64,000 nt of DNA from Fluviispira vulneris (GTDB taxonomy: Bacteria > Bdellovibrionota_B > Oligoflexia > Silvanigrellales > Silvanigrellaceae), in contig NZ_JACRSE010000005.1 in assembly GCF_014281055.1 (NCBI RefSeq), forward strand, positions 398,309-462,308, written 5' to 3'. The notes beneath the pieces were generated by a model, which saw nothing but the letters and a program-made list of their open reading frames with translations, did not search any database and was not told where the DNA came from. The position numbers and the translations under genes are program-made. Below are positions 38,121 to 47,930 of this stretch, piece after piece; within the stretch, counting starts at the first letter, position 1; each line of letters begins with the position of its first letter.

Positions 38121-39152
38121 TTAATTGCTTCCCTTTTTACTCTTTTTTAAAAAAATAACATAATTACGTACTGCTTTATTGTGATCCACCAAATTTTTAG
38201 AGAAGATATGCGAACCATCTCCTTTTGCAACAAAATATAAATCATTCGATACGGGATACAGTGTTGCTTTTAAACTTGCTAATCCTGGGTTTGCAATTGG
38301 CCCTGGTGGCAGACCATATTGGGTATAGGTGTTATATGGTGTGGGAGTAACAAGATCTTTACGTGTAAGAGATCCTTTATAAGTTTTCCAAACCCCATAG
38401 ATCACAGTGGGGTCTGCTTGAAGTTTCATTTTTAATTTCAATCTATTCCAGTAAACACCTGCAATTCTTTCTCTTTCAGATGGTAAACCTGTTTCTTTTT
38501 CAACGATAGAAGCCAAAGTAACATATTGCAATTGTGTCAACCCTAAATGCTTTGCCTTATCAAGCATCTCTTGGGTAACATTTTTTTTAAATTCAGTTAA
38601 AAATGTCTTTACTATCAATTTTGGGGGTGAACTGGGATTAAAAACATAGGTTTGTGGAAAGATAAATCCTTCCAAGGAATTGACCTTAGTATTAGGTGCA
38701 ACATATTGAATGAGCTCCTTCGAATGCATTAAATCTAACCAAGTTTTATAACGCACTTTTGGGAAATATTGACTTAACAATTCTGAAATTTGATAAACAT
38801 TTAAACCTTCCGCAATTGTCACACGGGTGGTTATTATATCTCCACGAACCAGTTTTGAAAGTACTTGCTCGGGGGAAATATCAACTGGAAATAAATATGC
38901 CCCTACTTTTAAATCTCCAGTGACTTGCATAAATTTTGCATACAATGAAAATAATTTTGGGTGAGATATAATATTTTGTCGTTCCAAATCAAATGCTACT
39001 TTTGTAAATGTTGAGCCCTCTAGCAAACTGTACTCAATTGGCTCTTTGTGCATTGGATTTGAACTTTTCAACCAATGCATAAACCATATAAATGAAAAGG
39101 CAAAAAAAGTAGAAAAAACGATTAATAATAAAAAAATAATTCTTTTAATCAT
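38121..39152 (-). CDS. mltG: Endolytic murein transglycosylase MltG
   Basis: Cuts nascent glycan strands and is thought to end their polymerisation. One N-terminal membrane helix (IIFLLLIVFSTFFAFSFIWF), a LysM-like segment (about 40-105), and the YceG catalytic domain with SIVEKETGLPSERERIAGV (catalytic Glu near 217), LQADPTVIYG and TPYNTYTQYGLPPGPIANPG. The 343 residues agree with E. coli MltG (340). The ATG follows directly after the stop codon of the serine hydrolase gene. Confidence 0.96.
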   Translation of the reverse strand: MIKRIIFLLLIVFSTFFAFSFIWFMHWLKSSNPMHKEPIEYSLLEGSTFTKVAFDLERQNIISHPKLFSLYAKFMQVTGDLKVGAYLFPVDISPEQVLSKLVRGDIITTRVTIAEGLNVYQISELLSQYFPKVRYKTWLDLMHSKELIQYVAPNTKVNSLEGFIFPQTYVFNPSSPPKLIVKTFLTEFKKNVTQEMLDKAKHLGLTQLQYVTLASIVEKETGLPSERERIAGVYWNRLKLKMKLQADPTVIYGVWKTYKGSLTRKDLVTPTPYNTYTQYGLPPGPIANPGLASLKATLYPVSNDLYFVAKGDGSHIFSKNLVDHNKAVRNYVIFLKKSKKGSN

Positions 39153-40595
39153 TTAAATATCCCATAATTTATGAGCAACAGATTTCCTAATTTTAGCCAT
39201 ATCTGGATAACTTCTCAAAACACTCGTATCCCAAATCCTATGAGAATATTCACTCAATTCTTGACACAAATCATTTACTTCTGAAAAAGGAATAAGAGAA
39301 ATTTCTTTATCTATAATTTGAAAATACTGTGTCGTATTCCTTTTAATTTCACTCACGATGAGAATGCGTGGACATTTCAAAACACCCATTTTTTTTCTTT
39401 CAGAAGTACGATTCGTCAATAAAATATGATAATTTTCAGAAACTTTTTTATTTAATTGATTGTAAAACCAAAATGAGGTTCCCGTATAACCCAAGTGTCC
39501 AAACACGTCACCAAATTGAATAGGCCAATTTTTTATACCGGCAGACGTTTTTTTGGTTTCAGGTGTATCGAGTCCGGCAATAAATCTATTCTTCTCTTTT
39601 GCCGAGCTATTTTGAAGTAAGTACTGACTTCTTGAAAGCGCAGACACAGCCTTAGCCACGTCACTGATGCTACCAAATAGTCCAGCATGCCCAGAAACAA
39701 TATTAGATTTTTCACCAAGCGCTGATAGAATATTGGCATTGCTATCGTGCACAGAGCCATAATTAAAGCTTTTAAATTGGTGCGTTGCTAATTCTGAATT
39801 ATAAGAAGAAATATATGGAAAATATGGCACACAGTTTTTTAAGTAAGACGAATTGATACTCGCATGAGAAAAAGCTGTGTCTAAATAATTGTTTAAAAAA
39901 AATAACCTTTTTTCCCAAGTCTCGTTTTTATCATCTATCATTTCAATAATTCTTGCGAGTATATAATAATTAATATCGGAATAAATCGTTAATGAAAAAT
40001 TTTGGTCGTTCAAATCATTGATTGCTTTTTTATTCAAATTTGCTAGTACGTTTTCTTGAAATAAAGGATCTTTAATGTCAAGAGTAGAGTAATAAATATT
40101 AGCATTTTTATGATGCGAAGTCGCTTTCTGCAACCATAGAGAACTCCCCATCCAGTGCCAATTTTTGGCGCCTGACCGATGAGAAAGAAAAGTATCTAAA
40201 GTAAAATGCAAATTCTTTGGCTCATTAAAAAAATCATAAAAATCTTTATTTCCAATATCACACTGTTCGAATTTAATTAAATCCTTAATAGGTTTATGGA
40301 TCAAAGTCGCAAAATCATTTTTTAATAAATATCTTAAATATAAATTAATAAAAATCGGCTTTGTTAAACTTGCTAAATCAAATGTTGGATGTATAGATGG
40401 ACTCAAACCATCTGCTGATTTCACTTCTGAAGGTTTAAATTCGTCGGCCCAAAAGCAAGATACTTGAAATTCATTATTTCCTATTGACCAAGCGGTGAAT
40501 AAACCTTGCTCAACATTACTTTCGAGTTCATTTAGACATTTAATAATGTTTTTTGATATAAAACCTTCTAAATATTTTTGTCTTGCTTTTTTCAT
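39153..40595 (-). CDS. Beta-lactamase-fold serine hydrolase
   Basis: Penicillin-binding-protein-like hydrolase, possibly a peptidase or esterase acting on cell-wall or peptide substrates. The three active-site elements can be read: SxxK in DLASLTKPIF near residue 85, Tyr-Ser-Asp in IYSDINYYILARI near 205, and a third-motif region GHLGYTGTSFWF near 370. No signal peptide or lipobox is seen, so a cytoplasmic location is suggested. The frame extends to 40718, which would overlap nadC, but the ATG at 40595 (GGATA 10 nt upstream) leaves a 60-nt divergent promoter space and is preferred (480 residues). It is the first gene of a four-gene operon with mltG. Confidence 0.8.
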   Translation of the reverse strand: MKKARQKYLEGFISKNIIKCLNELESNVEQGLFTAWSIGNNEFQVSCFWADEFKPSEVKSADGLSPSIHPTFDLASLTKPIFINLYLRYLLKNDFATLIHKPIKDLIKFEQCDIGNKDFYDFFNEPKNLHFTLDTFLSHRSGAKNWHWMGSSLWLQKATSHHKNANIYYSTLDIKDPLFQENVLANLNKKAINDLNDQNFSLTIYSDINYYILARIIEMIDDKNETWEKRLFFLNNYLDTAFSHASINSSYLKNCVPYFPYISSYNSELATHQFKSFNYGSVHDSNANILSALGEKSNIVSGHAGLFGSISDVAKAVSALSRSQYLLQNSSAKEKNRFIAGLDTPETKKTSAGIKNWPIQFGDVFGHLGYTGTSFWFYNQLNKKVSENYHILLTNRTSERKKMGVLKCPRILIVSEIKRNTTQYFQIIDKEISLIPFSEVNDLCQELSEYSHRIWDTSVLRSYPDMAKIRKSVAHKLWDI

Positions 40596-40655
40596 GTTAT
40601 GAGTATCCGGCCGTGTCTGTTCAAGGCAATTAAAATAATATTTATAGGGTGCACC

Positions 40656-41609
40656 ATGGAACTGACTAAAGTAAAGCCACACTGTCCATATTTGATGCCA
40701 AAAAATGAGCTTTTGCAAATAGACTTTATCGACTTTTGCAACTCAAAACTTGGTGTATCACCCAAACGTGTCAGTGCAGATATAACTCTTTGGTTAGATG
40801 AAGACCATGGCTCTGGAGACTCAACTCTCTTTGCTGGCTTCCCCAAAAACCCAATTGTAAATTTTTTTGTGGTCGCCAAGCATGATTTCATACTCTCAGG
40901 ATTGCATATAATGCAAGAGGTCTTTAGACAAACCTCAGGCGGATACACAAAAATATTTTCAGATTTTAAGGATGGGATGTCGCTTAAAAAAGGCGATATT
41001 GTCATCGCAGGCATAGGCAGTGCAAGCTCCATTTTACTTGCTGAACGCGTTGCTCTTAATTTTGCTGCAAAAATGAGTGGAATCACGAATAAGACACAGC
41101 AAATTTCTGCTGAAATAAAAAAAATCAATAAAGATATTACCCTACTAGAAACGCGTAAAACCACACCTGGTCTACGTATGTATGAAAAATATGCGACACG
41201 CGTCGGTGGTGCAAGAAATCATAGACATGCTCTCGATTCTGGAGCTATGTTAAAGGAAAATCACATAAGAAGTATTGGTAGTATCGAAGATGCTCTTAAT
41301 AATTTAAATAAAAATCTACCAATCTTAACGAAAATCGAAATTGAAGTAAGCGATTTGCTTGAATTTAGAACAGCCTTGCATAAACGACCTGACGTCATCA
41401 TGCTTGATAATTTTCCATTAAATGATGCGCGAACAGCCATCTATGAGAAGAATATTTTTGACAAAAATATAAAAATTGAATTGAGTGGCAATTTAGATGA
41501 AAAAAATTTACTAGAAATAAGTTCAATAGAAGTCGATTACTTAAGCATGGGTGCTTTGATACATAAAGCAATTTGGGTAGATATGAGCTTGCAAATCTAT
41601 CGCCCTTAA
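40656..41609 (+). CDS. nadC: Nicotinate-nucleotide diphosphorylase (carboxylating) NadC
   Basis: Converts quinolinate and PRPP to nicotinate mononucleotide in NAD synthesis. Hallmarks: AAKMSGITNKTQQI, LETRKTTPGLR (substrate-binding), GGARNHRHALDSGAMLKENHI and a C-terminal LSGNLDEKNLLEI phosphate-binding strand. The frame opens at 40578, but AGGGTG is found before the ATG at 40656, which gives the usual length (317 residues). No nadA or nadB is adjacent. Confidence 0.95.
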   Translation: MELTKVKPHCPYLMPKNELLQIDFIDFCNSKLGVSPKRVSADITLWLDEDHGSGDSTLFAGFPKNPIVNFFVVAKHDFILSGLHIMQEVFRQTSGGYTKIFSDFKDGMSLKKGDIVIAGIGSASSILLAERVALNFAAKMSGITNKTQQISAEIKKINKDITLLETRKTTPGLRMYEKYATRVGGARNHRHALDSGAMLKENHIRSIGSIEDALNNLNKNLPILTKIEIEVSDLLEFRTALHKRPDVIMLDNFPLNDARTAIYEKNIFDKNIKIELSGNLDEKNLLEISSIEVDYLSMGALIHKAIWVDMSLQIYRP

Positions 41610-41730
41610 AATATTAACCCTATATTTATTGAATTATTAAAATAATTTCGTAAAATCCGACTGCAAAAGAATTGCTTACTCTTCAAGCGAACCATACTCC
41701 GCTTGTATTAGCTTTAAAACTGGAATTAAA

Positions 41731-44700
41731 ATGTCACATTCTGAAATTATAACTTATTTAACCGAACAAACCATCTCAACTATGGATCTGGCAAAAAAAA
41801 TTGCCAAAGAATCCAATGAGAATAAAATTTTTGCCGTTTTTGCAGAAAAGCAAACAGGAGGCAGAGGCAGAAATGGCAGTGTTTGGCAGCAAACTGAACT
41901 TTCATCTAATCCTTTGAACCAATCGGAAAATATAACAAAATTTCAGAGTTTAACAGAAGCTCTCGCACAGCAAACTGATTTTTTACCTTTAACTTTTGCA
42001 ATACCAAGTCAAAAAATCAAAGTTCCATTTGAATGGGTGACAACTCTTGTTGGCTGCGCTGTTTTCGACTCATTAAAAAAAACAGAGTCTTTTTTACTCT
42101 CACATTTTCAAGATTTACCATTGCAAAATAATAATAATATTTATATTAAATGGCCAAATGATATTATCTCTTATCAAAATAAAAACAAGTTAACAACTGA
42201 CCCCATTTATTACAAAAAAATATGTGGGATTCTTTGTGAAACATCCTCTGTGCAAAACAATATTGGTGATTTTTTTATAGGTATTGGTTTAAATTTCTTT
42301 AGGCATCCTTCAACGGAAACTTCTACTTCTTTTTGGGAAAGTCTTTTTCCTCTTGATATTAATAAAACAGAAAAAAGAAATATAAATAAATTTTTAAATA
42401 CCAAATCTTATATTCAAACCACATTAGCTTATTTTTCAGAAAACTTATTAGCTGAACTGAATGAATATTTGTTTGTAAAAAGAGAGATACAACAACTTAA
42501 AAACTTAGCCATTGAAAGATCTCTTCCACTTGGCACGATTCTATCTGTAAATAAAGGAACAAGAATCGGTGAATTTTTAGGTATTGATGACAATGCTGCT
42601 CTTTTATTGAGCGGCTCTAAAGAGCCTATATTATCTGGGGAAATCTCGATAAAAGAAAAAAATGTTAATAAAACCGAACAAAAAAATATTAAAACTTCAC
42701 CGTCAATTTCCAATTTATCAGTTGCAAAAATTTCACCTACTTTAGCAATTGATTTTGGCAATACAAGAGTTCATATTGGTTTTCAATCTTCAGATTCTAG
42801 AAAGTATCAAATTGACATCCCTTACGATGTTTTCTTAACTAAAAATATACATAACATAAGGGATGCTTTGCGCCCAATTTTAGAGGGCTTTATAGCTGAT
42901 AGAAATAAGAAAATTGATTTCATTTACACCTCAGTTAATACTCCTGAAAAAACTCAAGAAACAATGAAATCAATTAAAAACTTTTTAACCACTACATTCC
43001 CTGAAATCATTTTGAATGAAAATAAATTCACAGAACAAGATATTTTAAGTGCAATTGAAATATCTGGTGATTTTGATAAAAAAAGGCTTGGTGCAGATAG
43101 AGCTTTAAAATTTATTTTTGCCGCAAAAGAAGCACAAAAAACCAAAAAAAATACGATTATTTTTTCATTTGGTACAGCGGTAACATGTGAAGGCGTTTCA
43201 GCCGATTTAAATATTTTAGAAAATTTTATTTTCCCAGGTATACAAATGGCTTTCAACGCCATCCATCATTACACCGCATTGGTTCCACAGTTTTATGCCA
43301 ATCCTGATTTATTTTCGCCATATAAAAGACACTGGAATCAAGAAATCTATGTGCAACGCGGGATTTTTCTGTCCACCGCATCAACTGTTTTAGCTACTTT
43401 AAAAATGCATTCTCCTTGTAAATGTTATTTGAGTGGTGGAAATGCTGAGGAAATACTAAAAATTATCAATGAAGTTGATCCAAAAAATAACCTAGATATC
43501 GAAATATTTCCGAGTATTGAAACTGATACTTTATTAAATATAAAAGATCATTTATTAAAGCCTCATAAAGTAGAACAAATACCTCAAATTGATTATTTTA
43601 AGAAAATAAAATATAATAAATTTGAAAAACTTCCTCATGACAACATTTTAAATGAAGAAACTGATTTGACCCATACTGACGAAAATATTGATAATGTTAT
43701 GCAGTCGATGCTAAAAGCTCGTTCTCCTATCCATAAAGAAAGAAATCTTATTCCTAAACAAGAAGAGTTTAGAAGAATTGGCAGTCGTATGGAAAATGTT
43801 GATGAAAATGAGCGGATTGATGCTTATATGTCTCGTAAGTTTCAATTCCACAATCGAGAAACATGGCGTGAAAGAATTCTAAATAATGAAGTTTTAATTG
43901 AACATGGTGCACATAGAGAAAAGAATCATGGATACGAAGTAAAACTCAATAAAATAAAGCCCACTTATAAATTAAAAAATTATGATCAAATCTGGCTTTT
44001 TCATCCACCTGAATATGAACCAGATGTCATAGAAAAAATTGATGTTGTATTTGACAACCAAGATGTGTGTATTTTTTCTAAACCACCCAATATGGTTATA
44101 CATGCAGCAGGACTCTATGGAAAAAATACATTTGTAAATATTGCAGCTAAAATGGGTTATGCCGACTGCGCTGCAGTGCATCGTATTGATCGCGAAACAA
44201 GTGGTATTTTAGCTTGTGCACGTAAATCATCTACCCGTGGAATTATTTCAGAAGCTTTCAGACAAGGTAACGTAGATAAAATGTATTTAGCTGTAACGAA
44301 AGGCAGCAGAGCTTTACCTGAAAAATTTAGAGTCAATTTACCTATTGGAGAACCTGAAAATTCACTCATCCGTTTAAAACTTTGGGTTGATGGTAAGAAC
44401 CTGCAATCTGCAGAAACATGGTTTGCAAAACTGGCTACATATAATGACTATACTTTATTTGCGTGCTTGCCACAGACTGGTAGAACGAATCAAATTCGCA
44501 TTCACCTCGCAGCTATTGGCCATTGGATTGTTGGTGATAAAATGTATCATGCGAATGAAAATGTTTTTATCGAATTTTACGAAAAGGGATATACTCATTG
44601 GGTTAATGAGCAAACTTTATTTCCAAGACATATGTTGCATAATACTGGTATAATGATTCATAGCAATGAATTACCCGAATTAACTGATAAACCGATTATC

Positions 44701-44865
44701 TGCGAACTTCCCCAAGATATGCTCAATTCAGATATTGTTAAAAATCTTTTAAATAACTCATCTGTTCCCCTCGAATCAGAAGCACAAAAAGAGTTTTTAT
44801 CTCGCTTATTTTTAAAACTTCATGATACAGACTTCACCCTTTTTCCAGAAATTTATCAAAATTAA
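41731..44865 (+). CDS. Three-enzyme fusion: biotin-protein ligase, type III pantothenate kinase, RluA-type pseudouridine synthase
   Basis: One uninterrupted 1044-residue frame carries three enzymes. Residues 1-300: BirA catalytic domain without the DNA-binding domain, with GGRGRNGSVWQQ (biotinyl-AMP loop), KWPNDII and CGILCETSS, closed by an SH3-like tail (GTRIGEFLGIDDNAALLL). Residues 335-620: CoaX, with LAIDFGNTRVHIGF, GADRALKFIFAAKEA and FGTAVTCEG (position usually Asp is Glu). Residues 690-1044: an S4-like RNA-binding segment (ERIDAYMSRKFQF) and the RluA core with catalytic Asp in HRIDRETSGILAC near 816 and TGRTNQIRIHLA. Linkers near 310-330 and 620-690 are Lys/Asn rich. BirA-CoaX fusions occur (for example Neisseria), but addition of a pseudouridine synthase is unfamiliar to me. 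No internal start with a Shine-Dalgarno was seen at the junctions. It would couple biotin attachment, CoA synthesis and RNA modification only physically. Confidence 0.9.
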   Translation: MSHSEIITYLTEQTISTMDLAKKIAKESNENKIFAVFAEKQTGGRGRNGSVWQQTELSSNPLNQSENITKFQSLTEALAQQTDFLPLTFAIPSQKIKVPFEWVTTLVGCAVFDSLKKTESFLLSHFQDLPLQNNNNIYIKWPNDIISYQNKNKLTTDPIYYKKICGILCETSSVQNNIGDFFIGIGLNFFRHPSTETSTSFWESLFPLDINKTEKRNINKFLNTKSYIQTTLAYFSENLLAELNEYLFVKREIQQLKNLAIERSLPLGTILSVNKGTRIGEFLGIDDNAALLLSGSKEPILSGEISIKEKNVNKTEQKNIKTSPSISNLSVAKISPTLAIDFGNTRVHIGFQSSDSRKYQIDIPYDVFLTKNIHNIRDALRPILEGFIADRNKKIDFIYTSVNTPEKTQETMKSIKNFLTTTFPEIILNENKFTEQDILSAIEISGDFDKKRLGADRALKFIFAAKEAQKTKKNTIIFSFGTAVTCEGVSADLNILENFIFPGIQMAFNAIHHYTALVPQFYANPDLFSPYKRHWNQEIYVQRGIFLSTASTVLATLKMHSPCKCYLSGGNAEEILKIINEVDPKNNLDIEIFPSIETDTLLNIKDHLLKPHKVEQIPQIDYFKKIKYNKFEKLPHDNILNEETDLTHTDENIDNVMQSMLKARSPIHKERNLIPKQEEFRRIGSRMENVDENERIDAYMSRKFQFHNRETWRERILNNEVLIEHGAHREKNHGYEVKLNKIKPTYKLKNYDQIWLFHPPEYEPDVIEKIDVVFDNQDVCIFSKPPNMVIHAAGLYGKNTFVNIAAKMGYADCAAVHRIDRETSGILACARKSSTRGIISEAFRQGNVDKMYLAVTKGSRALPEKFRVNLPIGEPENSLIRLKLWVDGKNLQSAETWFAKLATYNDYTLFACLPQTGRTNQIRIHLAAIGHWIVGDKMYHANENVFIEFYEKGYTHWVNEQTLFPRHMLHNTGIMIHSNELPELTDKPIICELPQDMLNSDIVKNLLNNSSVPLESEAQKEFLSRLFLKLHDTDFTLFPEIYQN

Positions 44866-44881
44866 ACTTGGAGACAATCAT

Positions 44882-46033
44882 ATGATTAAGAAAAATTTCG
44901 ATACATTGTGTGTGCATGCAGGCGTTGAACCAGAACAAGCTACGGGGGCAATCATGACCCCAATTTTTCAAACTTCTACTTATGTGCAAGAATCTCCTGG
45001 TAATCCTAAAATTTATGATTATTCACGTGCTGGAAACCCAACGCGCACAGCGCTTGAAAACTCTCTTGCAGCACTTGAAGGCACAAAACATGCAATTTCT
45101 TTTTCTTCAGGTTTAGCAGCAGTTCAAGCTGTCGCTCAATTATTAAATCCTGGCGATCATGTCATTGTTTGTGATGATGTTTATGGTGGTACAGGTAGAA
45201 TGTTTAGAAAAATATTTTCTAAATATAATATTGAATTTGAATTTGTTGATATGTCAAATCCTAAAAATATTGAGCCATATTTTAAAAAAAATACAAAATT
45301 AATTTGGATAGAAACACCTACAAACCCTTTGTTAAAAATAATAGATATATCTGCAGTAACAAATTTAGCTAAAAAATTTAACGTAACAACATGCGTAGAT
45401 AATACTTTTTCATCTCCGGTATTTCAAAATCCTATCGAACATGGAGCGCAAATTGTTCTGCACAGTACAACAAAATATATTGGCGGACACAGTGATTTAG
45501 TAGGTGGATGCCTTATGTTAAATGATGACTCGCTTGCTGAACAACTGAAATTTTTACAATTTGCAGGTGGCAGTGTAAATGCACCTATTGAAGCATTTTT
45601 ATTATTAAGAAGTATAAAAACTCTTTCATTAAGAATGAAAAAACATCATGAAAATGCCCTTTATCTTGCCCGTGAAATGCAGAGTTTGAAAATATTTTCG
45701 GAAGTTATTTTTCCCGGACTCGAAAATCACCCACAATATGAAATCGCAAAAAAGCAAATGCGTGGATATTCAGGCATGATCTCTGCTAGAATAAAAGGCG
45801 ATTTTAATGCGGTTAAACTATTTTTATCTAAACTCAAATATTTCTCTTTAGCAGAAAGCTTGGGTGGAGTTGAATCCCTTGTCAATCATCCAGAAACAAT
45901 GACACACGCAAGCGTTCCGCCTGAACTCAGAAAAAAACTTGGTATCACTCCAGATCTTTTAAGATTTTCAGTAGGTATTGAAGATGCTCAAGACCTTTTA
46001 AATGATTTGACACAAGCTGCAAAATCTGTCTGA
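44882..46033 (+). CDS. Cystathionine gamma-lyase / gamma-synthase family PLP enzyme
   Basis: Transsulfuration enzyme acting on cystathionine or an activated homoserine. PLP features: YSRAGNPTRTALE, SFSSGLAAVQAV, DNTFSSP and the Schiff-base lysine in HSTTKYIGGHSDLVGG near 200. The C-terminal AESLGGVESLVNHPETMTHAS fits gamma-lyases slightly better than gamma-synthases, but the two cannot be separated by eye. The frame reaches back to 44822 inside the fusion gene, but GGAG before the ATG at 44882 sets the start (383 residues). It is separated from the fusion gene by 16 nt and is probably co-transcribed. Confidence 0.9.
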   Translation: MIKKNFDTLCVHAGVEPEQATGAIMTPIFQTSTYVQESPGNPKIYDYSRAGNPTRTALENSLAALEGTKHAISFSSGLAAVQAVAQLLNPGDHVIVCDDVYGGTGRMFRKIFSKYNIEFEFVDMSNPKNIEPYFKKNTKLIWIETPTNPLLKIIDISAVTNLAKKFNVTTCVDNTFSSPVFQNPIEHGAQIVLHSTTKYIGGHSDLVGGCLMLNDDSLAEQLKFLQFAGGSVNAPIEAFLLLRSIKTLSLRMKKHHENALYLAREMQSLKIFSEVIFPGLENHPQYEIAKKQMRGYSGMISARIKGDFNAVKLFLSKLKYFSLAESLGGVESLVNHPETMTHASVPPELRKKLGITPDLLRFSVGIEDAQDLLNDLTQAAKSV

Positions 46034-46085
46034 GTTCATTTAATTAATATAATGTCTCCTCCGATATATATTAAGGGGATATTAT

Positions 46086-46283
46086 ATGGCAAAACAAGGC
46101 AATCTTAAAAAGAATATAAATTCGAAAAAAATGCGTGGAACAGACGAATTAGATTTATTGAAAATTATTTTAGATGAAAATAAAGAACTTAAGAAAAAAG
46201 TAATGCGTTTTATTCAGAAAAGTTTAGGAAAAACAACTTCTGGCACAGCGAAGGTTGGCAAAAAGGGTGCGAAACCTATTTAA
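46086..46283 (+). CDS. Small basic protein of unknown function
   Basis: I do not recognise this 65-residue protein. It is rich in Lys and Gly, with a central amphipathic helix (DELDLLKIILDENKELKKK) and a flexible basic C-terminus (KVGKKGAKPI). AAGGGG lies 8 nt before the ATG, a strong ribosome site that supports real expression. It sits alone between the PLP enzyme and the ureohydrolase with short spacers on both sides. A nucleic-acid or ribosome-associated role would fit its charge but is a guess. Confidence 0.6.
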   Translation: MAKQGNLKKNINSKKMRGTDELDLLKIILDENKELKKKVMRFIQKSLGKTTSGTAKVGKKGAKPI

Positions 46284-46364
46284 TTCTTGCAAATTTTCTC
46301 TTTTAAAGCAATTATACAATAGTGTACCTATTTAGATTGAACATTTTATAAAGAGAAAATTTAA

Positions 46365-47471
46365 ATGAATATAGATGTTTTAAGATATCTCGAACCAACC
46401 AAATTAAATTTTAATGCCAGAGCGGAATCAATCGGTTCTAATTTTACAAAAATATCCTTAAATCCTAAAAATAATCAATTTATTACTGAGCAAATAATCG
46501 ATAAGTTTATTCTCTTAGGCATACCTGACGATCGGGGTGTCATTGCTAATTTAGGAAATCCCGGTGCTAAAGAAGGGCCAAAATCATTTCGGGATTCTTT
46601 CTATAAAATGTATGATACAAAAATTATGCAAGATATGACAAACTCAAAAGTATTTTCACAAAATTTACCCCCAACCAACAAGACTCAATTTTTTCTATCC
46701 GATAAGATAACAGATGTTGGAAATATAATTTTAGCTGATTCTATAGAAGAAACACATGAGAGACTTGCTTATGTTGTTGAGTTCCTTTTAAGAAATAAAG
46801 CCAGATTCATTTTCGTAATTGGAGGAGGCCATGATTTTACTTACGGCAGTTACAAAGGACATGTTAAAAGCAGAGAGAACGAAATTATACCTATCATCAA
46901 TCTCGATGCTCATTTTGATTTACGCCCCGTTATTAATAATGAAATAAATAGTGGCACTGCTTTTTATCGTATTATTAAAGATTTTAATAAAAATATTGCA
47001 AATGGCAAAGCTCTTTTAGAAATTGGAATTCAAAGAGAGCGCAATCCGCACTCTCTTTTTGATTATGCCATGCAAAATGGAATTAAAACTGTCGAATATA
47101 TTTCCCTATTAAATATCTGGAAAGAATTTACAAGTGGAAACATACAAATACCCTCCGAGCATATCCATGATCATATTGATGATTGCTCTAAATTTGGCTT
47201 TGAACGGAAAACAGGGAGCTTGCATATTTCACTTTGTTTAGACGTATTTGATCAAGCGATTGCTCCTGGAACAAGCGCATCGACTCCCATCGGAGCACAG
47301 ATGAAAGATCTTTCACAAACTTTCGCATATTTTGGAAGATCAAATACATGTCGCATTATGGACATTGCAGAACTCTGCCCAGCAAGAGATACTCTTGATC
47401 AGACTGCACGTCTTTGCGCTTCTATAGTATATCGCATCATTCTCTTAAGAGAAGAATATTCTAATAGATAA
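46365..47471 (+). CDS. Ureohydrolase family (arginase/agmatinase/formimidoylglutamase)
   Basis: Binuclear manganese hydrolase that cleaves a guanidino or formimino group. All metal ligands are visible: IGGGHDFTYG (His), NLDAHFDLRP (Asp, His, Asp) and SLCLDVFDQAIAPG (two Asp). The region after DAHFD reads NSGTAFYRI, a form frequent in formimidoylglutamase (HutG)-like proteins, where the next residues bind the substrate. No histidine-utilisation or arginine genes are adjacent, so the substrate remains open. The length of 368 residues is above the usual 310-330 because of an N-terminal extension of about 45 residues. Confidence 0.85.
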   Translation: MNIDVLRYLEPTKLNFNARAESIGSNFTKISLNPKNNQFITEQIIDKFILLGIPDDRGVIANLGNPGAKEGPKSFRDSFYKMYDTKIMQDMTNSKVFSQNLPPTNKTQFFLSDKITDVGNIILADSIEETHERLAYVVEFLLRNKARFIFVIGGGHDFTYGSYKGHVKSRENEIIPIINLDAHFDLRPVINNEINSGTAFYRIIKDFNKNIANGKALLEIGIQRERNPHSLFDYAMQNGIKTVEYISLLNIWKEFTSGNIQIPSEHIHDHIDDCSKFGFERKTGSLHISLCLDVFDQAIAPGTSASTPIGAQMKDLSQTFAYFGRSNTCRIMDIAELCPARDTLDQTARLCASIVYRIILLREEYSNR

Positions 47472-47538
47472 AATCTAGCGCTCTCTTGTCGCATTCATGA
47501 ATATGAGTTACTGGAACACGTTGAGGAGGAACTTGTTT

Positions 47539-47919
47539 ATGGAGCATTCCGTACAATATATTGGTATGAACCCATATTTACCAATATTGCTCATTTTAAT
47601 TTTTGGACTGGCACTTGGCTTGGGAGTGAGCGGTGTTTCATTTTTATTAGGCCCCAAAAAACCTAATCAACATAAACTCGAAGTCTATGAATGCGGCTTG
47701 CCAATCACAAGCACGGCTGAGAGACGCTTTTCAATCAAATTCTATTTGACAGCAATACTTTTTATTCTTTTTGATATTGAAACCATCTTTATGTACCTTT
47801 GGTCAGCAGCATTTGATTATTTAGGTTGGTTTGGAATTGTTGAAATTGGAATTTTTGTTGCAACACTTGCAATCGGCTATATTTACGTGCTCAAACGTGG
47901 CGCGTTACGTTGGGATTAA
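47539..47919 (+). CDS. nuoA: NADH-quinone oxidoreductase subunit A
   Basis: Small membrane subunit of complex I with three helices (about 14-37, 67-90, 95-118). KLEVYECGLP and FYLTAILFILFDIETIF are the NuoA signatures. The frame opens at 47497, but AGGAGG lies 9 nt before the ATG at 47539, giving 126 residues. It is the first gene of the nuo cluster. The next gene starts 11 nt after its stop. Confidence 0.95.
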   Translation: MEHSVQYIGMNPYLPILLILIFGLALGLGVSGVSFLLGPKKPNQHKLEVYECGLPITSTAERRFSIKFYLTAILFILFDIETIFMYLWSAAFDYLGWFGIVEIGIFVATLAIGYIYVLKRGALRWD

Positions 47920-47930
47920 GGAGATATAGA

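Noticed and set aside
40592..41164. 190-codon minus-strand frame
   Set aside because: Antisense to nadC, Ser/Ile-rich shadow without similarity; it also overlaps the divergent promoter region.
41684..41705. Hairpin CAAGCG / CGCTTG between nadC and the fusion gene
   Set aside because: Only a 6-bp stem with a 10-base loop and no T-run; not good enough for a terminator call.
46034..46085. Short AT palindrome (TAATATA ... TATATTA) before the small basic protein
   Set aside because: Seven AT pairs only, expected by chance in DNA of this composition.
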